Of a stretch of DNA of 64,000 nucleotides, positions 1-12,574 are shown one piece after another. Under the pieces are notes generated by a model. It searched no databases and was not told the DNA's origin. It saw nothing but the letters and a program-made list of their open reading frames with translations. The translations under genes were made by a program, and so were the position numbers. The stretch is from Ricinus communis (taxonomy: Eukaryota > Streptophyta > Magnoliopsida > Malpighiales > Euphorbiaceae). Within the stretch, counting starts at the first letter, position 1; each line of letters opens with the position of its first letter. Where the stretch lies: positions 23,539,126-23,603,125 of the forward strand of contig NC_063261.1 of the NCBI RefSeq assembly GCF_019578655.1, given 5' to 3'.

Positions 1-1939
1 CTCTCTCTAATTCTGGTCACACATCATAAACCGGTGGTTTTGGTTCATTGTTATGTGGCCTTAGCAATCAGCCGGTTTTGATTCATGGTTTCAGTTCGGC
101 TAATTTTAACTATTATAAAAATAAAACTATTATAAAAAAAAGTTTTATCATTTCGTTTTTTTTTTAATCTTCTTTCTCGAGTTGGATCTAGAACTGACAA
201 TTATAATTTCAGTTAGAGAGAATCGGTCTTGAACTGCCTCTACCAATTTAGGACCGGTTCAAACTCAGTTTCAGATTTCACCGGTCCGTTTATGTTCTAG
301 TTTCAGGCTTGAAACAGACCACGGCCTAGGCTAACTCCTTCAGCAACATGCATCTAGAAATGGAATCAAATTAATGTGACCGATTAGGTAAATAGGTCCT
401 TAGACAACTTCACGTCCTTGGAAACTTTAGGACACTGAAAAATAATGTATTAACATGTATTATCGTTTAATTTAAGCTTATTCACATTTTTAATGCAACA
501 GCAGATTATCTCGTCAAATCAAGTTTAAGCTGTAACTCAAATTTGTCGTTTGATTTTGATACTGTAGCATACGATTTTTTTTTTTTATTATTATTTCTCT
601 AATCTTATTTTCTTTGCCTATTTCAGAATTACTTCCTTCTCCATTTGCATTAGTTTCTCATAATGTCCTCCTCCTTCTTAATCTCTCACTATGCAATTTA
701 ATTCCTTTTCTTCTGCTCCTTTAGTGTTCTGAGTTGTATATGATGTTGGCACTCTTTGCTTCTGGTGACAAACTTCTGGAGCTTTAGGTCTTGCTAGGTT
801 ATAAAAATAAACTCTATATTATGGTAGGTTATAGTAATAATAATTTGTATATTATAACTCCACTTTCGAATAATTTGTCTCCATATAGTAATAATTATTT
901 GTATATTATAGAAAATATTGCTATATTATATTAAAGGTTTAAGATGAAATAAGATATTTATCTAAAATTGTTCGAGATAATATATACATTAAACAAAGTT
1001 ATAAGATTGTAGAATTTTAAACAGACTTTGCATGTTCCCCATAAATACCTTAAATTTGATTTGATACTATAGTATATATTTCATTTCTATTCCAATAGAA
1101 AATTGATATTTCATATTTATCTTTTTTAATTATAATTTTTTTTATTGGTTGTTTTTGTCACGTGTCAATTTTTTAGTTGTAAAGTGACTAAATTGAAATC
1201 AAATTAAAATTGGATGATTGAGATGAAGCAAATTAAGATTTTGTAATTAAAATAAAACCACGTATACAGTTCAGTGACCATTTATATTATTATACCCATA
1301 ATTCACTTAATAAAATAAAATTCTCAATAAAGATAATTTAAGAAAGTGGAAAAAGTTAATGTTATTAAGAAAAAAAAATCTTAGCTTCCTTAATTCAAAT
1401 ATAAATTGAAAATGAACTATTAAAATAAAATTAGAAAGTAATTTTAATAACTATGCCTTTATTAAATTATAATTTTTTTCATAATAGTAAAATTAATTTA
1501 ATCTTATTTTATAACTTTAAAGAGGTTTTACTCTTAAACTCTTATGCGAGTCTAGAAAAGTTATGTTTGAAGGTAGGTATGATTTTGGGAATTTGATTCG
1601 AGAGAATGTACTCTAGTAGCTAGTGCAAGGGATATTTCTACCAAAATGGATTGATACCATGATAGTATATACATGATCTGATCCCTTGATGATTCCTAAT
1701 TTGATCATTATAGTGACATTTCCAAACAATTTAAATGCGAAACTGCTGAGGCTTTTTAAAAATAAAAAGAATTTTTTAGAAAATCAAATGTTAGAAAATA
1801 TTCTAGGTATATATTGTATTGAGTTCAATTTTCTTTTTGTTTTCTTCTTTACATTAATATTCTCTCATTACAAAATAGAAAATATTAATTTTACACTAAT
1901 TAAACTAGGCTTTTTTGTTTTCTTTACACTAATTAGATA
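1..1939. other. AT-rich intergenic region, no gene seen
   Basis: No open reading frame here resembles a known protein. The longest, 84 codons at 1686-1940, is made of low-complexity AT-rich codons. The first 330 bases are rich in ACCGGT and CGGTTC-type words that recur in the sub-ends of the hAT-type elements described elsewhere in the window, so a decayed hAT-like repeat may be cut by the window edge, but I see no clear terminal repeat or target duplication for it. Confidence 0.5.
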
Positions 1940-3065
1940 ATGATTATTTTACAAAATTGTATATTTCTTATATTTTAATATTATATTAACTAATAAATTA
2001 ATTTTATAATTAGATAATAATTTTAATTATAGAAAATAATATTTTTAAATATTATGTTCGCTAGTAATAATGTCAATTATATTGATAGTATTAATTTATA
2101 TAATATTAGAATTAATAAATAAATATTTTAAAAATAAGTTTTACATTATTGCACTAATAAAATTTAAAAACATTATAAATATTTAAAAATAGTTAATTTG
2201 CTATTATTTTTTAAGATATTATAAATCAATATTAAATATTAAAAATTTTATTAAATTGTATTTATAAATTTGATTATATAATCAAAATAATAATAACGGT
2301 TGTGCAACGCACGGGTAAACAATTAATATATATTAATTTCTAAGATTTAAATTTTTTTCACATGTATGCTTAATTTTTGACACACAAATATTTTATTTTA
2401 ATATGTATACTTATTTTTTATGTATGGAATTTAAACTTATGTGTAATTTTATAGTTTTTTCTATTAAATTTTTTATTTATAATTTACATTCCTAATTAAT
2501 CATTGACTCTAACTTTAAAAACTAACATATTAATTATATTCTAATATTACATCAACTAATAAATAGTTCTCTAATCAAATAATGATACTAATTATATCAT
2601 AAAAAGTAACATATTAGTTATACTTAATATTATATTAACTAGTAAATTAGTTTTATAATTAGATAATAATTTTAATCTTAAAAAGTAGCATTTTAATTAT
2701 ATTATAATATTACCTTAACCAATAAATATATAATAATTCTAATTCTAGAAAATAATATTTTTAATATTATATTTAATTATATAATAAATTTTTAATTTTA
2801 AAAATAGAAAGATTCATTATATTGATATGTTAATTTATATAATATTAACATTAAATAATAATTACTCTTTAAAATAATTTTATATTATTGCATTAATAAA
2901 ATTTTAGAGGTTTAAAAAAAATTAAGGACATTTAAAAACTGTTAGTTTGTTATTATTTTTTAAAATTTTATAAATCAATATTAAATATTAAAAATTTATT
3001 AAATTATAATTATAAACTTAATTTTATAATTAAAATAATAATAACGCTGTGCAATGACTAGTATC
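1940..3065 (+). repeat. Two tandem AT-rich repeats, possibly non-autonomous Helitrons
   Basis: Two related blocks lie head to tail, roughly 1940-2320 and 2600-3065. Both carry the same order of words: a stretch with TTTTATAATTAGATAATAAT, then a TTATATTGATA segment, then AAATCAATATTAAATATT, and finally ATAATAATAACG followed by a GTGCAA core. The first copy ends in a small hairpin (GTGCAACGCAC); the second ends GTGCAATGACTAGT. A 3-prime hairpin followed by CTAGT is what Helitron ends look like. I cannot see a matching 5-prime TC end with confidence, so the class is a guess while the direct repeat is visible. Confidence 0.45.
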
Positions 3066-4754
3066 AATAAAATAAAAAATAAAGACATATAACAACTAAA
3101 TTTACAATAAGAATTAGCAAATTACATTTCTCCCCCTAATATTGACCCTAATTATAGTTATCTCCCTCTTATTTGAAAATCGAACATTTATATTCATGAA
3201 TTCTTATTGTGTAAACATTTTTTTTTTAATTTTATACCACACCTGATACCTTCCTAGATATCAACGATAGATACATACATATATATATATAATATTAATC
3301 ATAATAAAACTTTTGGCCTATAATTGATTCAAGCCTGGTAGCAATCCTCATTTTGTGTTGACATCATCCATCAGGCATGCATGTGCCCTGAAAAGCTTGG
3401 GCACGTAATTGTGTTACATTACTTATCTGTATTTGCTTGCTTTATCACTATATGTTAACAGGATTTGGATCACGTTTTCTTAAATTATCAATTACAAGTT
3501 ATTTTATTCTCTATTCAGTTAAGGCCTGCCTGTGCGAGGACAGGTTTTTCTTTTTCTTTTTTACTTCTTGAGGGTGCAAAAAGTAAGAACATAGAGGTAG
3601 AAATCCAGCTGAAATAACTAAGAATATTTCATAACTTTTACTCCTTGAAGGTTTTTAATGAGATTGCCCACCTCAATCATTACAATTAACTAATCCGGAT
3701 ATGCTTGTAGCACTGTTTTAAAATTTGATAAGCTTAATTGATTTTTGGAACAAAGATGAAACCTTGAAGAAGGGTTGGTGAAATAACATGTTATATATAT
3801 ATATATAAAATATAGTATGATGGTCAGTGACACTAGATCTGGAGCTTGTATGTGGCTTACGATATCAATTTGGTAGAAGTTCAAATCAAGTTTCCGAAAA
3901 GTTAACATTTCTCATTCATTTTCTGAAGACTCATTTGATAATTATTATGTTATGAGATCTTCTTCTTTGTTTTTTAGTTTGACCTGTTCATGACAATTAC
4001 CTTCTATGATATGTGTACAACTTTCTTTTTGAAGAATCAATCACATAATTATTATAATTATATATGTTCCTCTTGTTTTATTATTATTATTTGTAAAAAT
4101 TGTATCTATTAAAATAGAAAAACAGATTTTTACAACTATAAGAGATTATTAAAGAAAAAAGAAAGTGACTTTCTGATCTTTTCAGCTTATGCATTCTTCT
4201 TTTGCAGTGAGGTGCTCCATATTTTCTATCCAATTACATAAACAAATACCATATATTAAATTTATGTATATATCTCGAATAGCTAAGAGCACTACGTTTT
4301 GCCTTGACACCTCATATTTAAATATGACCAGTGCCTAAAAGTAAGGATGATGTCCTATTTATGTTGTATTAATTAATAAAATCTTAAACCAAGAAACAAA
4401 GAATTGTCCCTCTTTTTATTGTTCTGTAAGATTTGGACATAACTTTACCCATATATTAAGCAGATTCTGTCCCCATGCATTTGTGTTCATCTTAGTAAGG
4501 TCAGTCTCATTGGCCCACTCTTCAATTGGCCTCTCATTTCAAATTTTGATTGCAATTTGATTAAAACATTCCGCGTTGCGACCAATTATTACTATTATTA
4601 TCATTATTAAAAATCACTAGTATTGATTTAGTTGTCAAGTGTTTGAATTTGATTAGATGTAAAGATGATACCCACCAACTAATTAATATTTTTTAATAAT
4701 ATATACTTTTCTATATTAAATTGATAAATAAATAAAATTAAAAATTATTATTGA
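3066..4754. other. Intergenic region, no gene seen
   Basis: AT-rich sequence with short microsatellites ((TA)n near 3276 and 3795) and no recognisable coding, RNA or transposon feature. Short open frames here are low complexity and unsupported. Confidence 0.5.
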
Positions 4755-5235
4755 TATAGTTCAATTGCCAAAAAAAATTATGTGTTTCTATATCTATTAT
4801 CAAAATTTAGCATTTTATTCTTAAATTTTTAATTTTAACATTATATTTTAATATTAATTTCAAATTTTAGCATCTGATAACATATCTAGCTAAATCTGTT
4901 AACGTGGCATTGCCCTAATGACAATAAGAAAAAAAAAGCACGGAGTTGCACTCTATTATTAAAATATTACTGATTAAACACATAAAATTTTAAAATTAAA
5001 AAAAAATTATGTGCTTAAATAATAATATTTTAATAATAAAATAAGTCAATAACTCTAATATTAACTTAATTTTTATTTGTTATCACACAACATCAATTGA
5101 TTTGACGAATAATTTTATTAAAAGCTAAAATTAAAATCGATATTAAAATATGATACTAAAATCTTAAAAAATTAAAAGCTATGTATTAAGTTTAATAAAA
5201 ATATAAAATCTAGTATTCTTTTGACAATTAATTCT
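4755..5235. repeat. Fold-back (inverted repeat) element
   Basis: The segment starting near 4757 (TTCAATTGCCAAAA, then a run containing AAATTTAGCATTTTATT) recurs in inverted orientation near 5110-5235, where the complement reads AATTGTCAAAAG and then the same AT-rich words. The arms are about 120 bp, imperfect, and enclose about 230 bp. This is the shape of a fold-back or MITE-like element. No clear target duplication was found. Confidence 0.4.
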
Positions 5236-5413
5236 ATTAATATAAACAATTAAAATAAATATCATTCATCTAATATTTTATAATAGAAACATAAATCTTT
5301 CACTTATTAAAAAATAAAAATGAAAATCACTACAATCAAAAAATATAAAAGAAAAATCTCACTTAAATAATAAAACTTATTTTCAATCTTTCAACAATGT
5401 TAATAGAGTTTTT

Positions 5414-5477
5414 CTAATTTGTAACTCGGCAATCAACGCTATTCACTAATTTGTAACTCGGCAATCAACGCTATTCA
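5414..5477. repeat. 32-bp perfect tandem duplication
   Basis: A 32-bp unit beginning CTAATTTGTAACTCGGCAAT is present twice in immediate succession (5414-5445 and 5446-5477) with no mismatch. Its perfection points to a recent local duplication in otherwise diverged intergenic DNA. No function is apparent. Confidence 0.85.
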
Positions 5478-6500
5478 CTGAATGATTATTTTAAACTATA
5501 AATTAACTATTTAGTTTTTAAATGAATCCGATCGCAAGAATATAATAAAAGATTTCTTGCGATCAATCAACTTTAAAATATTAGTAATAATACATTGCTC
5601 ACTTATTTTATCTTAGTGCAGACACTATAAAAATTTTAGTCAAGTCTTACGCGGCTTGGAATAAGAAAATCCTCACTCGGTAACCCTTTTCATTCTTAGA
5701 TTATTTCTATCATTTTTTCTTCTTCCAGTAAGAGGGAAATCATACAGAACTTAGATAATTGCCTTCAACAAATGTGAAAACCATTTGCTTTATTTTGAAC
5801 TTTTACCTATAATTTCATTTCTGTTGAATTGTTTTTAATAAACAAAACTGAAGAGGAAGATGGCCTATATGTATATATACAGTTCAATTATTCAACTTGA
5901 TTGCTTTTCTCCACTTGCATTGTATTAATTGTCAAACTGGTTTCTTTTTCTTCTTTTGTTAGCTTATTTTTCCTTAATTTTTACGGCTAATTAACCTGGG
6001 AAACATTAGCCTCTAGAGTACATCATTTCATTGTCAAAATTAAATAGCCTCTCGAGAACACCCTATTTTGTAAAAATTAAATTCGCATACAATAGTATTA
6101 GTAATAATCTTTTCTACACTTACAAAATCTAAAATTCCTTTCAAACTCTAATAAATTATTTACTATAATTTTTTTATTCCCTTTCGAAGGGATCATGCAT
6201 GCAACTAAATCCTTCATGATCCACTTATGTATATCGATATACTCATGTGATATTATTAAAGAAGAAAAGAAGAACAGCATAAGATAAACTAATTTTTTGT
6301 TCAAAAAAAAAAAAAGAAAGTTATTTTAAGGTTGGTGGTGACGGAATCTAATTCCCCTATCTAATCAATGTTTGGCAGAATATCATCTTTAACTCATTTT
6401 CATGCAAAAAGTAAACCCTTCTTGTACATATACACATAGTTGGAAAGGAAGCTTGTTTTGCAGCTTTTGCAACCCATTATTTTGTCCACTTGCTCTCACC

Positions 6501-7384
6501 ATGGGTTAAGTATGGAAGTCGGTAATTTCTGTCCAAAAAGTACCAAAACTGAAATAACCGAAAATTTTTATAACTGAACTAAAATTATCTAAAAATATTT
6601 TACTATTATGATGTGGTACTGGTTTTTTAGTAATAACCGTACTAGAACCGAGCCGTTTTGTACTGATTCGGACCAAACCGTAAAACTAAATTTTTTATAT
6701 ATATTTATTAATAATTATATATATTATATAAATAATACCTATAAAATATTAACTATGATATAATATACTTTTTTATTCTATAAAAAATCTATAATGTATA
6801 TATATAATATTTGTTATATAATGTCTATTTATTACTATATACTTAAGCTCTAATTTTTTTTACTAATACAATTTGCTACAATAGCTAGCCGCATGGCTCA
6901 AATTTCAATTCATAGGCTTATTCTCTCATACTCTCTAGAGACCTTAAGCCAGCTGCGTTTCTTACACATAAAATTAAACTTATATTTTAGTGCTATATAA
7001 AATTTATAATTTTTTATTTTAATGCTAGCCCTCTGTAAAATATCATTATGCTAGCAATAACAAATATTTTAATAGTTTATATTTGAACATTAAATTATTA
7101 TATTTTCAAGTGGATTAAATTGCAAAGCAAGTTGTTGAAGAATGTGATTACAATTCTATTTAATTCTAATTCTCATACTAGTTTCATTTGGACGTCAATT
7201 ATATTTTTTTAATGTATTTGATTAAAGGTAAGATTTAAAGTTGTGTTTTGATTCAAAAATAGCACCAAACCAAATTGTATTGAACCGAAAAAATTAATTC
7301 AAAATGATATATGATGCCATTTATATTCAATACGGTACTAATGATTTATACATAACCGAATTGAACCGATGCATGTTTGTCTTA
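6501..7384 (-). mobile_element. Degenerate non-autonomous hAT element, copy 3 (inverted)
   Basis: This 884-bp segment is the reverse complement of the same family found at 25241-26941 and 33795-35230. Its left end (GGGTTAAGTATGGAAGTCGG) corresponds to the complement of their right end (AGGGCTGAGCATGGATCTCGG), and its right end (CCGAATTGAACCGATGCATG) to the complement of their left end. Flanks CTCTCACC (6493-6500) and CTGTCACC (7385-7392) form an 8-bp target duplication with one mismatch, the size expected for hAT. The interior is AT-rich with CCGAATAACCG-type repeats and no transposase. It is the oldest-looking of the three copies. Confidence 0.75.
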
Positions 7385-8891
7385 CTGTCACCTCTCTTCC
7401 CCACACACACACACACCCCCTTAATTTTTCTATATCTTTCTTTCTCTCCCAAAACGATGCCCACAAAGGATTAATCACATAACTTAATTAACTAACCTTT
7501 TACTTATATCTATGTGATATTGTATAAAAAAATTGATAATTATTTTCAATATATTATATTCTAATAAATAAGTGACACGTATTATAAATATTTTATATTT
7601 AAATAAGAATAATTCTATATCAGCTTTATATACATTACTCATTTAATAGTTGAGTTAGAGTAGAATGCATCAGAGTAGTAAAGAGAAGTTCAAACATTAT
7701 TTTATTTTGTATGTACCCTTATGACCACGTGAGATGAGGAGATAATTAAATAGGTTTAAATGGAGATTTAAGAAGCAAACAAAATCTTGCTTAAATTGTG
7801 CTCACGTGCTCAACTCTTGTGAAGATTCTTGAGTTAGATTCCAAATTAATTTTTAACTGAATGATATAAACCTGCCATTGCTATGGTTTTGTTACTTATT
7901 TTGGTTAAGCTTGCTTTTTAATTAGAGATCAGGTAAAAGATGATGGTGGTCCATACCCATTTAGAAAAATGTTGTTCTTATGAGTACCAATGCACTTCTC
8001 ACCATGTACATCAGAGGCTCCTATGATCATCCATGTGAGATCCAAGATTCAGTTAGTTTTTTAATTAGCTTCTCTTCTCTTTTCATTTTTTTCTTTTGTC
8101 TTTTATTTTTATTTATTTTATCAGGTGTATTGAAGGCATAAAGAGAGTCGTATAATAACTAATAATAATAATAATAACACAACAATGTACAAGAAATTCG
8201 AATATATAAGAGGCACAATGGTTTATGGCTGAAATAACCGAATAAAGAGTAAATTTGAAACTAGCCTTTTCTTATTGGAAACCCAAATGGGGTCTTCAGC
8301 CACTGAGATATAATCCATTAACCATTGGGCCAAGAAAAGGAAAATAAAAGATATAACAATAAACAGATTGGAGAGTGCAATTTTGAATTTTTTTAGATTT
8401 AAATGATGGTATATTAATCAAATAAATTATATTTACTTTTCTTCTATAAAAGAGAAATTGAATTATCTACTATTCAGGAAATTCTTTTGACTATATAATT
8501 CGAATACAATTAATTCCGAGAAGAGGCCTTCTCTCCCGACTTAGCGCATACCAAAGGAACCTAAATATGAAAGGATGTGGCCTTTTAATTCAAGATTTCA
8601 AAATCTTGTTCATTAATAGCAAGATTACCACTATCAACATACTGTCTTTATTGGAAAAATTTCAGTGTTAGGTGTAATTTATTTAGGAATTTGGTGTAAT
8701 AGAGCTGACGGCGTAGGCAATTAATGCCCGGACTTCAATTTTGACCGCAAAGATAATAGAGGGTAAGAATCTTTACTGCAGGACTCAGGAATTGCTCGAC
8801 ACACCAAAACCTTGAAACCCTTTTCTTGTAGTTGTATACAAGATCAACTTTTTCTGATAAAGAGACCTATCAGAGTAGGGTTGTTAAAATA
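7385..8891. other. Intergenic region upstream of B3 gene 1
   Basis: No coding feature seen. There is a (CA)n tract near 7405 and an (AAT)n tract near 8160. The last 150 bases before 8892 are less AT-rich and probably hold the 5-prime untranslated region of the B3 gene, but I see no unambiguous TATA box. Confidence 0.5.
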
Positions 8892-11260
8892 ATGGCTATT
8901 TCTACTCAAAGAGATAGCGATCGCTTGTTGTTTAAGGCAACTAGACCACATTTTTTCAAGATCGTTCTGAATGATGTTATTCGTGACAAGAAGCTTGTAA
9001 GCCTTCTCTTCCTAATTTCCTTCATCTTACTATAATATCAAGAGTTGAACTTCTTTTTTTCCATTTAATTTTTATAGAAAATAATAGAATATCAAGAATT
9101 CACCTTTTTCCTTCAAAGAAAGAATTTGTATCCTATATTCATAGAATTTTCTAGGTTTAATTTCTTTAGAGTTAATTTTTTTTTGTTCCAGGCTGGAATT
9201 TGGATGATTATCATGTTCTGCAATTTTATATAAATGACTACTGAATTTGATGCTCTTTAATATCAGGGATTCCCAAGGAAGTTTGTGAGGAAGTATGGAG
9301 ATATTTTGCCAAATACTGTAGTACTGAAAGTACCTAGTGGTGACATATGGAGAATAGAGTTGATCAAGTGTAATGGTGAAATTTGGTTACAAAAGGGTTG
9401 GCAAGAATTTATGGAGTTTTACTCTTTAGCTTTTGGATTTTTCCTTGTTTTTCAATATGATCAGAGAAATTGCCATTTCAATGTAATCATTCTTGACACT
9501 AGTGCTTCGGAGATAGATTATCCATGTAGAAACAATGGTGAAAATGAGGTCCCTATTGATCTTGAGGAAGAATTTGTAGAGCCAAGAGTTGAACAAGTTG
9601 AAAAAGATGCCTTTGTTGAAATCTTGAATGCTTTTTCATCAAGCCGGAAAAGGAAAGAGAAATCACCGGTATCATCAGGCCAGCCACTGAAGAAGAAAAA
9701 GCTAGAAAATCCCACAAGACAATATGAAGGTATACAATGGTCATTTATGATTTTTTTAATTTTGGGCGGGGGTTCAGATAAAGAGTTCTTCAGGTTGTAC
9801 TGATTTATTTTTGTCTAGTGTTTGTTCTCATTCTTAACTGGAGGGCTTAAATACTGCAGCTAATACTGGTAATGGAAGCATGAGTGTAGTAGTTGCAAAG
9901 ACGCAACAATTGAGTAGTGATCAGAAAGCTTATCTGCTTAAGAGAGCAAGGGTTGCTTTCAATTCTAAAAATCCCGCTTTCACGGTCACACTACAGTCAT
10001 CATATATTCATCCCGGATATCAATTGGTGAGTAATGATTTAATTCAGATTTTGAAACAACAGTAGACTGTGGTAATCATTTTTTTCATCTTTTCAATTTA
10101 TCTTTATGGCTTTTCTGATTCTTGCTTCTATTGTATTGTTATTATTTTTAATTCTTTCGTTTCTCTTTGTAAATGCTTGCTCAGGGTATACCAGCAGGCT
10201 TTGTCAATCAACATGTCGATAAAAAGTACAGTGATGTCATCCTCAAAGCTATGGATGGGAGGAGTTGGCCTGTCAAGTGCTATAAATCGAAAACAAATGG
10301 AAGAACAACTGCAAAACTCTATAATGGATGGAAGAAATTCGCGCAGGAAAATCGTTTGGAAGTTGGTGATGTTTGTGCTTTTGAGTTGGTCAGTAGCAAA
10401 GAAACTACATTTAGAGTTGTCATATTCCGCAATGGGAAAGATGCAAGTAGCAGCCCATCATTCGGTCAGTTTTGATTTACAAATGCAATGGTTAATTTAA
10501 TCTTGGTTTGTCCAGGGATGAACCCAGATCTTACCAAAATGCTCAAGGAAAACAGAACATAATATGTCTTCTTTATGCAGGTAACAGCGAGGAATTGAAT
10601 CATGAAAAACAGAATGCGACCTGTAAGAAGATAATTAAAGGGACTTATGATGAAGCTGCAAACAAACTTACAGAAAACATTCTTCAAAGTGGTCATCAAG
10701 TCAGGCTAGCTGAAGCGTTTCCCTCTGGTAAGATTGTAGACACTTTATAAATGAGTTCATAACTGAAAAGCATTACTAAAACTAGCTGAAAATTAAATGC
10801 AATGATCTGTTACTAATTTCTAGTCTTAAATAAAATTATGTTAGATTCAGTCATCAGAATAAATCAAATATTGATGATTGAGATGCACATGTCCGGTTAT
10901 GTTACCATGCACCATTTTCACTTGCCAAGGTGGGGAAGAACTTAAAGTTCCTCTTATCAATTTCTGAATTCGGCATCATTTTGATTGCCCCAAAAAACAT
11001 ATTGATGGTTTGTAAACTTCTTCTTTGTGCAGCATGTACCACTGAATTTTATGGCAAAATGTAGCAATCAAAGCACAACGAACGTAACGTTACAGGTTAA
11101 AAACAGACAGTGGGATGTGAAACTTATTAGTTATGCCTCTAGAGGTATATTATCAGCCCGATGGCCTGCATTTGCACATAACAATGTACAAGCAGGTGAT
11201 GTTTGCATCTCTGAGTTGATTAATGCCGCAAAAGGTCTCGATTTTGAGGAGACATGGTAA
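8892..11260 (+). CDS. REM-type B3-domain transcription factor, gene 1 (third domain frameshifted)
   Basis: Plant B3 proteins of the REM class are nuclear DNA-binding proteins. By homology with its neighbours and GT..AG borders I place exons at 8892-8996, 9267-9729, 9860-10026, 10185-10464, 10581-10727 and 11033-11260. The start ATG at 8892 leads into MAISTQRDSD and the first B3 domain (PHFFKIVL..GFPRKFVRKYG, about residues 19-110). A serine- and lysine-rich linker with KRKEKSP and KKKKLE follows, possibly a nuclear localisation signal. The second B3 domain (FTVTLQSSYIHPGYQL..GIPAGF..VGDVCAFELV) looks intact. The third is broken: exon 5 lacks 5 bp relative to the copies at 14.2 and 15.4 kb, so the spliced frame should end at TAG 11062-11064, giving about 397 residues. 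The out-of-frame remainder of domain 3 stays open to 11260. The first 35-residue exon is conserved in the neighbours and supports the start. Confidence 0.7.
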
Positions 11261-12574
11261 CTAATCGATTGTTGGTACTAGTTCCGTATCATTTTTTGGG
11301 ATGGTATTTTTCTAGTAGTACAACTTGGATTTAAAGGGAAATGGCTGAATAGGATCTCCTGTGTATATTCAAGAAACTATGTCTTACGAGTTGTTGCATT
11401 TTATTTGCTTCCCCTCTTGACTTCAAACCCCATCAAATAATACATACTTACCTAAAACTTGACTTGAGGCATCGAATTTGGCTTCCAAAAATACCACTGC
11501 ATGAAAAGCACCAAGATTTTTCTCTTACCTTTTCTCGTCTGCAGAACGACTTTGATGATCTGATTGGTTCTATTTCAGCTTAGTCTTTGGCCAATCTTAA
11601 ACAGCTATGTCCTGTCCTGTGAAGCTTATAAGAGAGTTTTAGATAAAAACTTGGAACAAAACCAGCTTTGATTGTTCCACTTATTTCAATTGCTACTTGG
11701 TTATATGTTGCTCTTGCAAATTGTTATATTTCCATAAACCCTTTTAATTTTTCTCTCTAAGCATCTAAAACACAGTGTTTCATCTTCTGACAATGAGTTA
11801 AAATTAACTGAACCATAGAAATCTAGAAGAAGTCGTGTCCTTCTTCTCTCTTGTTGCGAATAGCAGAAAGGGAAAAATGGGTTCAAAAGGCGAAATCTTG
11901 TCACTGTACCGTTCACTTGTATAATCAGTTCAATAATTTTATGACTACAATACAAAGCGCTGCACTGGCGGTGCTTTCTCTGAAGGCAAAATTGATAGAC
12001 CAGATTGATAATTTCCAAAGCCAATGATATAATCGAAAAGATAAATAAAGTTTGAAGATAAGTGGGATCCAATATTAGGATAATTTGATTAACTAAGTAC
12101 TAGGATACCCGAAACTAGATTGTAATTTGAAAAAAAAAAAAAAGCAAACTAGCACTGTTAAATATAAAAATTCAAAATGTGATTAGGAAAATAAGTAACA
12201 ATGGCTAAACCTCCACATGCAGGTCTTTCTTCAACCGAGAGGGCATTGCATTAGGCTGCTCCATTAAATGGGTGTACAATTTACGATCAAAGTTGCATTC
12301 AGAACTATTTGCCAAGAAATAAAGTTAAAAATAAAAATACGAGAGTAAACTACCAATTATAGGCTCAATTTATAACATTTGTGACTACTTACCTGTCTCT
12401 GCCTGTTCAAATTCATGATCACATTTAAGCTACCTTTCTGCTCCTCCGGCTACTTCACGTGCTTCCATTTACATGTTATAAATAAACTGTGCTGTGGTCT
12501 CCCTCCCGAGGATAAAAATAACAAGAAGAAACTTTGTTAACTGGAAATTTTCAATAGAAAGCTGCCATTCTAGA
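11261..12574. other. Intergenic region between B3 genes 1 and 2
   Basis: Spacer between two tandem B3 genes. The part around 12177-12295, just before gene 2, is clearly similar to 21041-21160 before gene 3 (shared CTTCAAC..GAGAGGGCA and CATTAAATGGGTGTAC), so it is part of the duplicated unit and may hold the gene 2 promoter. A 123-codon open frame on the minus strand at 11701-12072 has no recognisable domain. Confidence 0.6.

Noticed and set aside
1686..1940. 84-codon frame near the window start
   Set aside because: Phe/Ile/Asn-rich low-complexity product in AT-rich DNA, as expected by chance.
10069..10500. 143-codon frame overlapping B3 gene 1 exon 4
   Set aside because: It lies in another frame over intron 3 and exon 4 of the B3 gene. 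The correct frame encodes the second B3 domain.
11701..12072. 123-codon minus-strand frame between B3 genes 1 and 2
   Set aside because: No domain, no codon or splice support and no counterpart in the duplicated spacer before gene 3.
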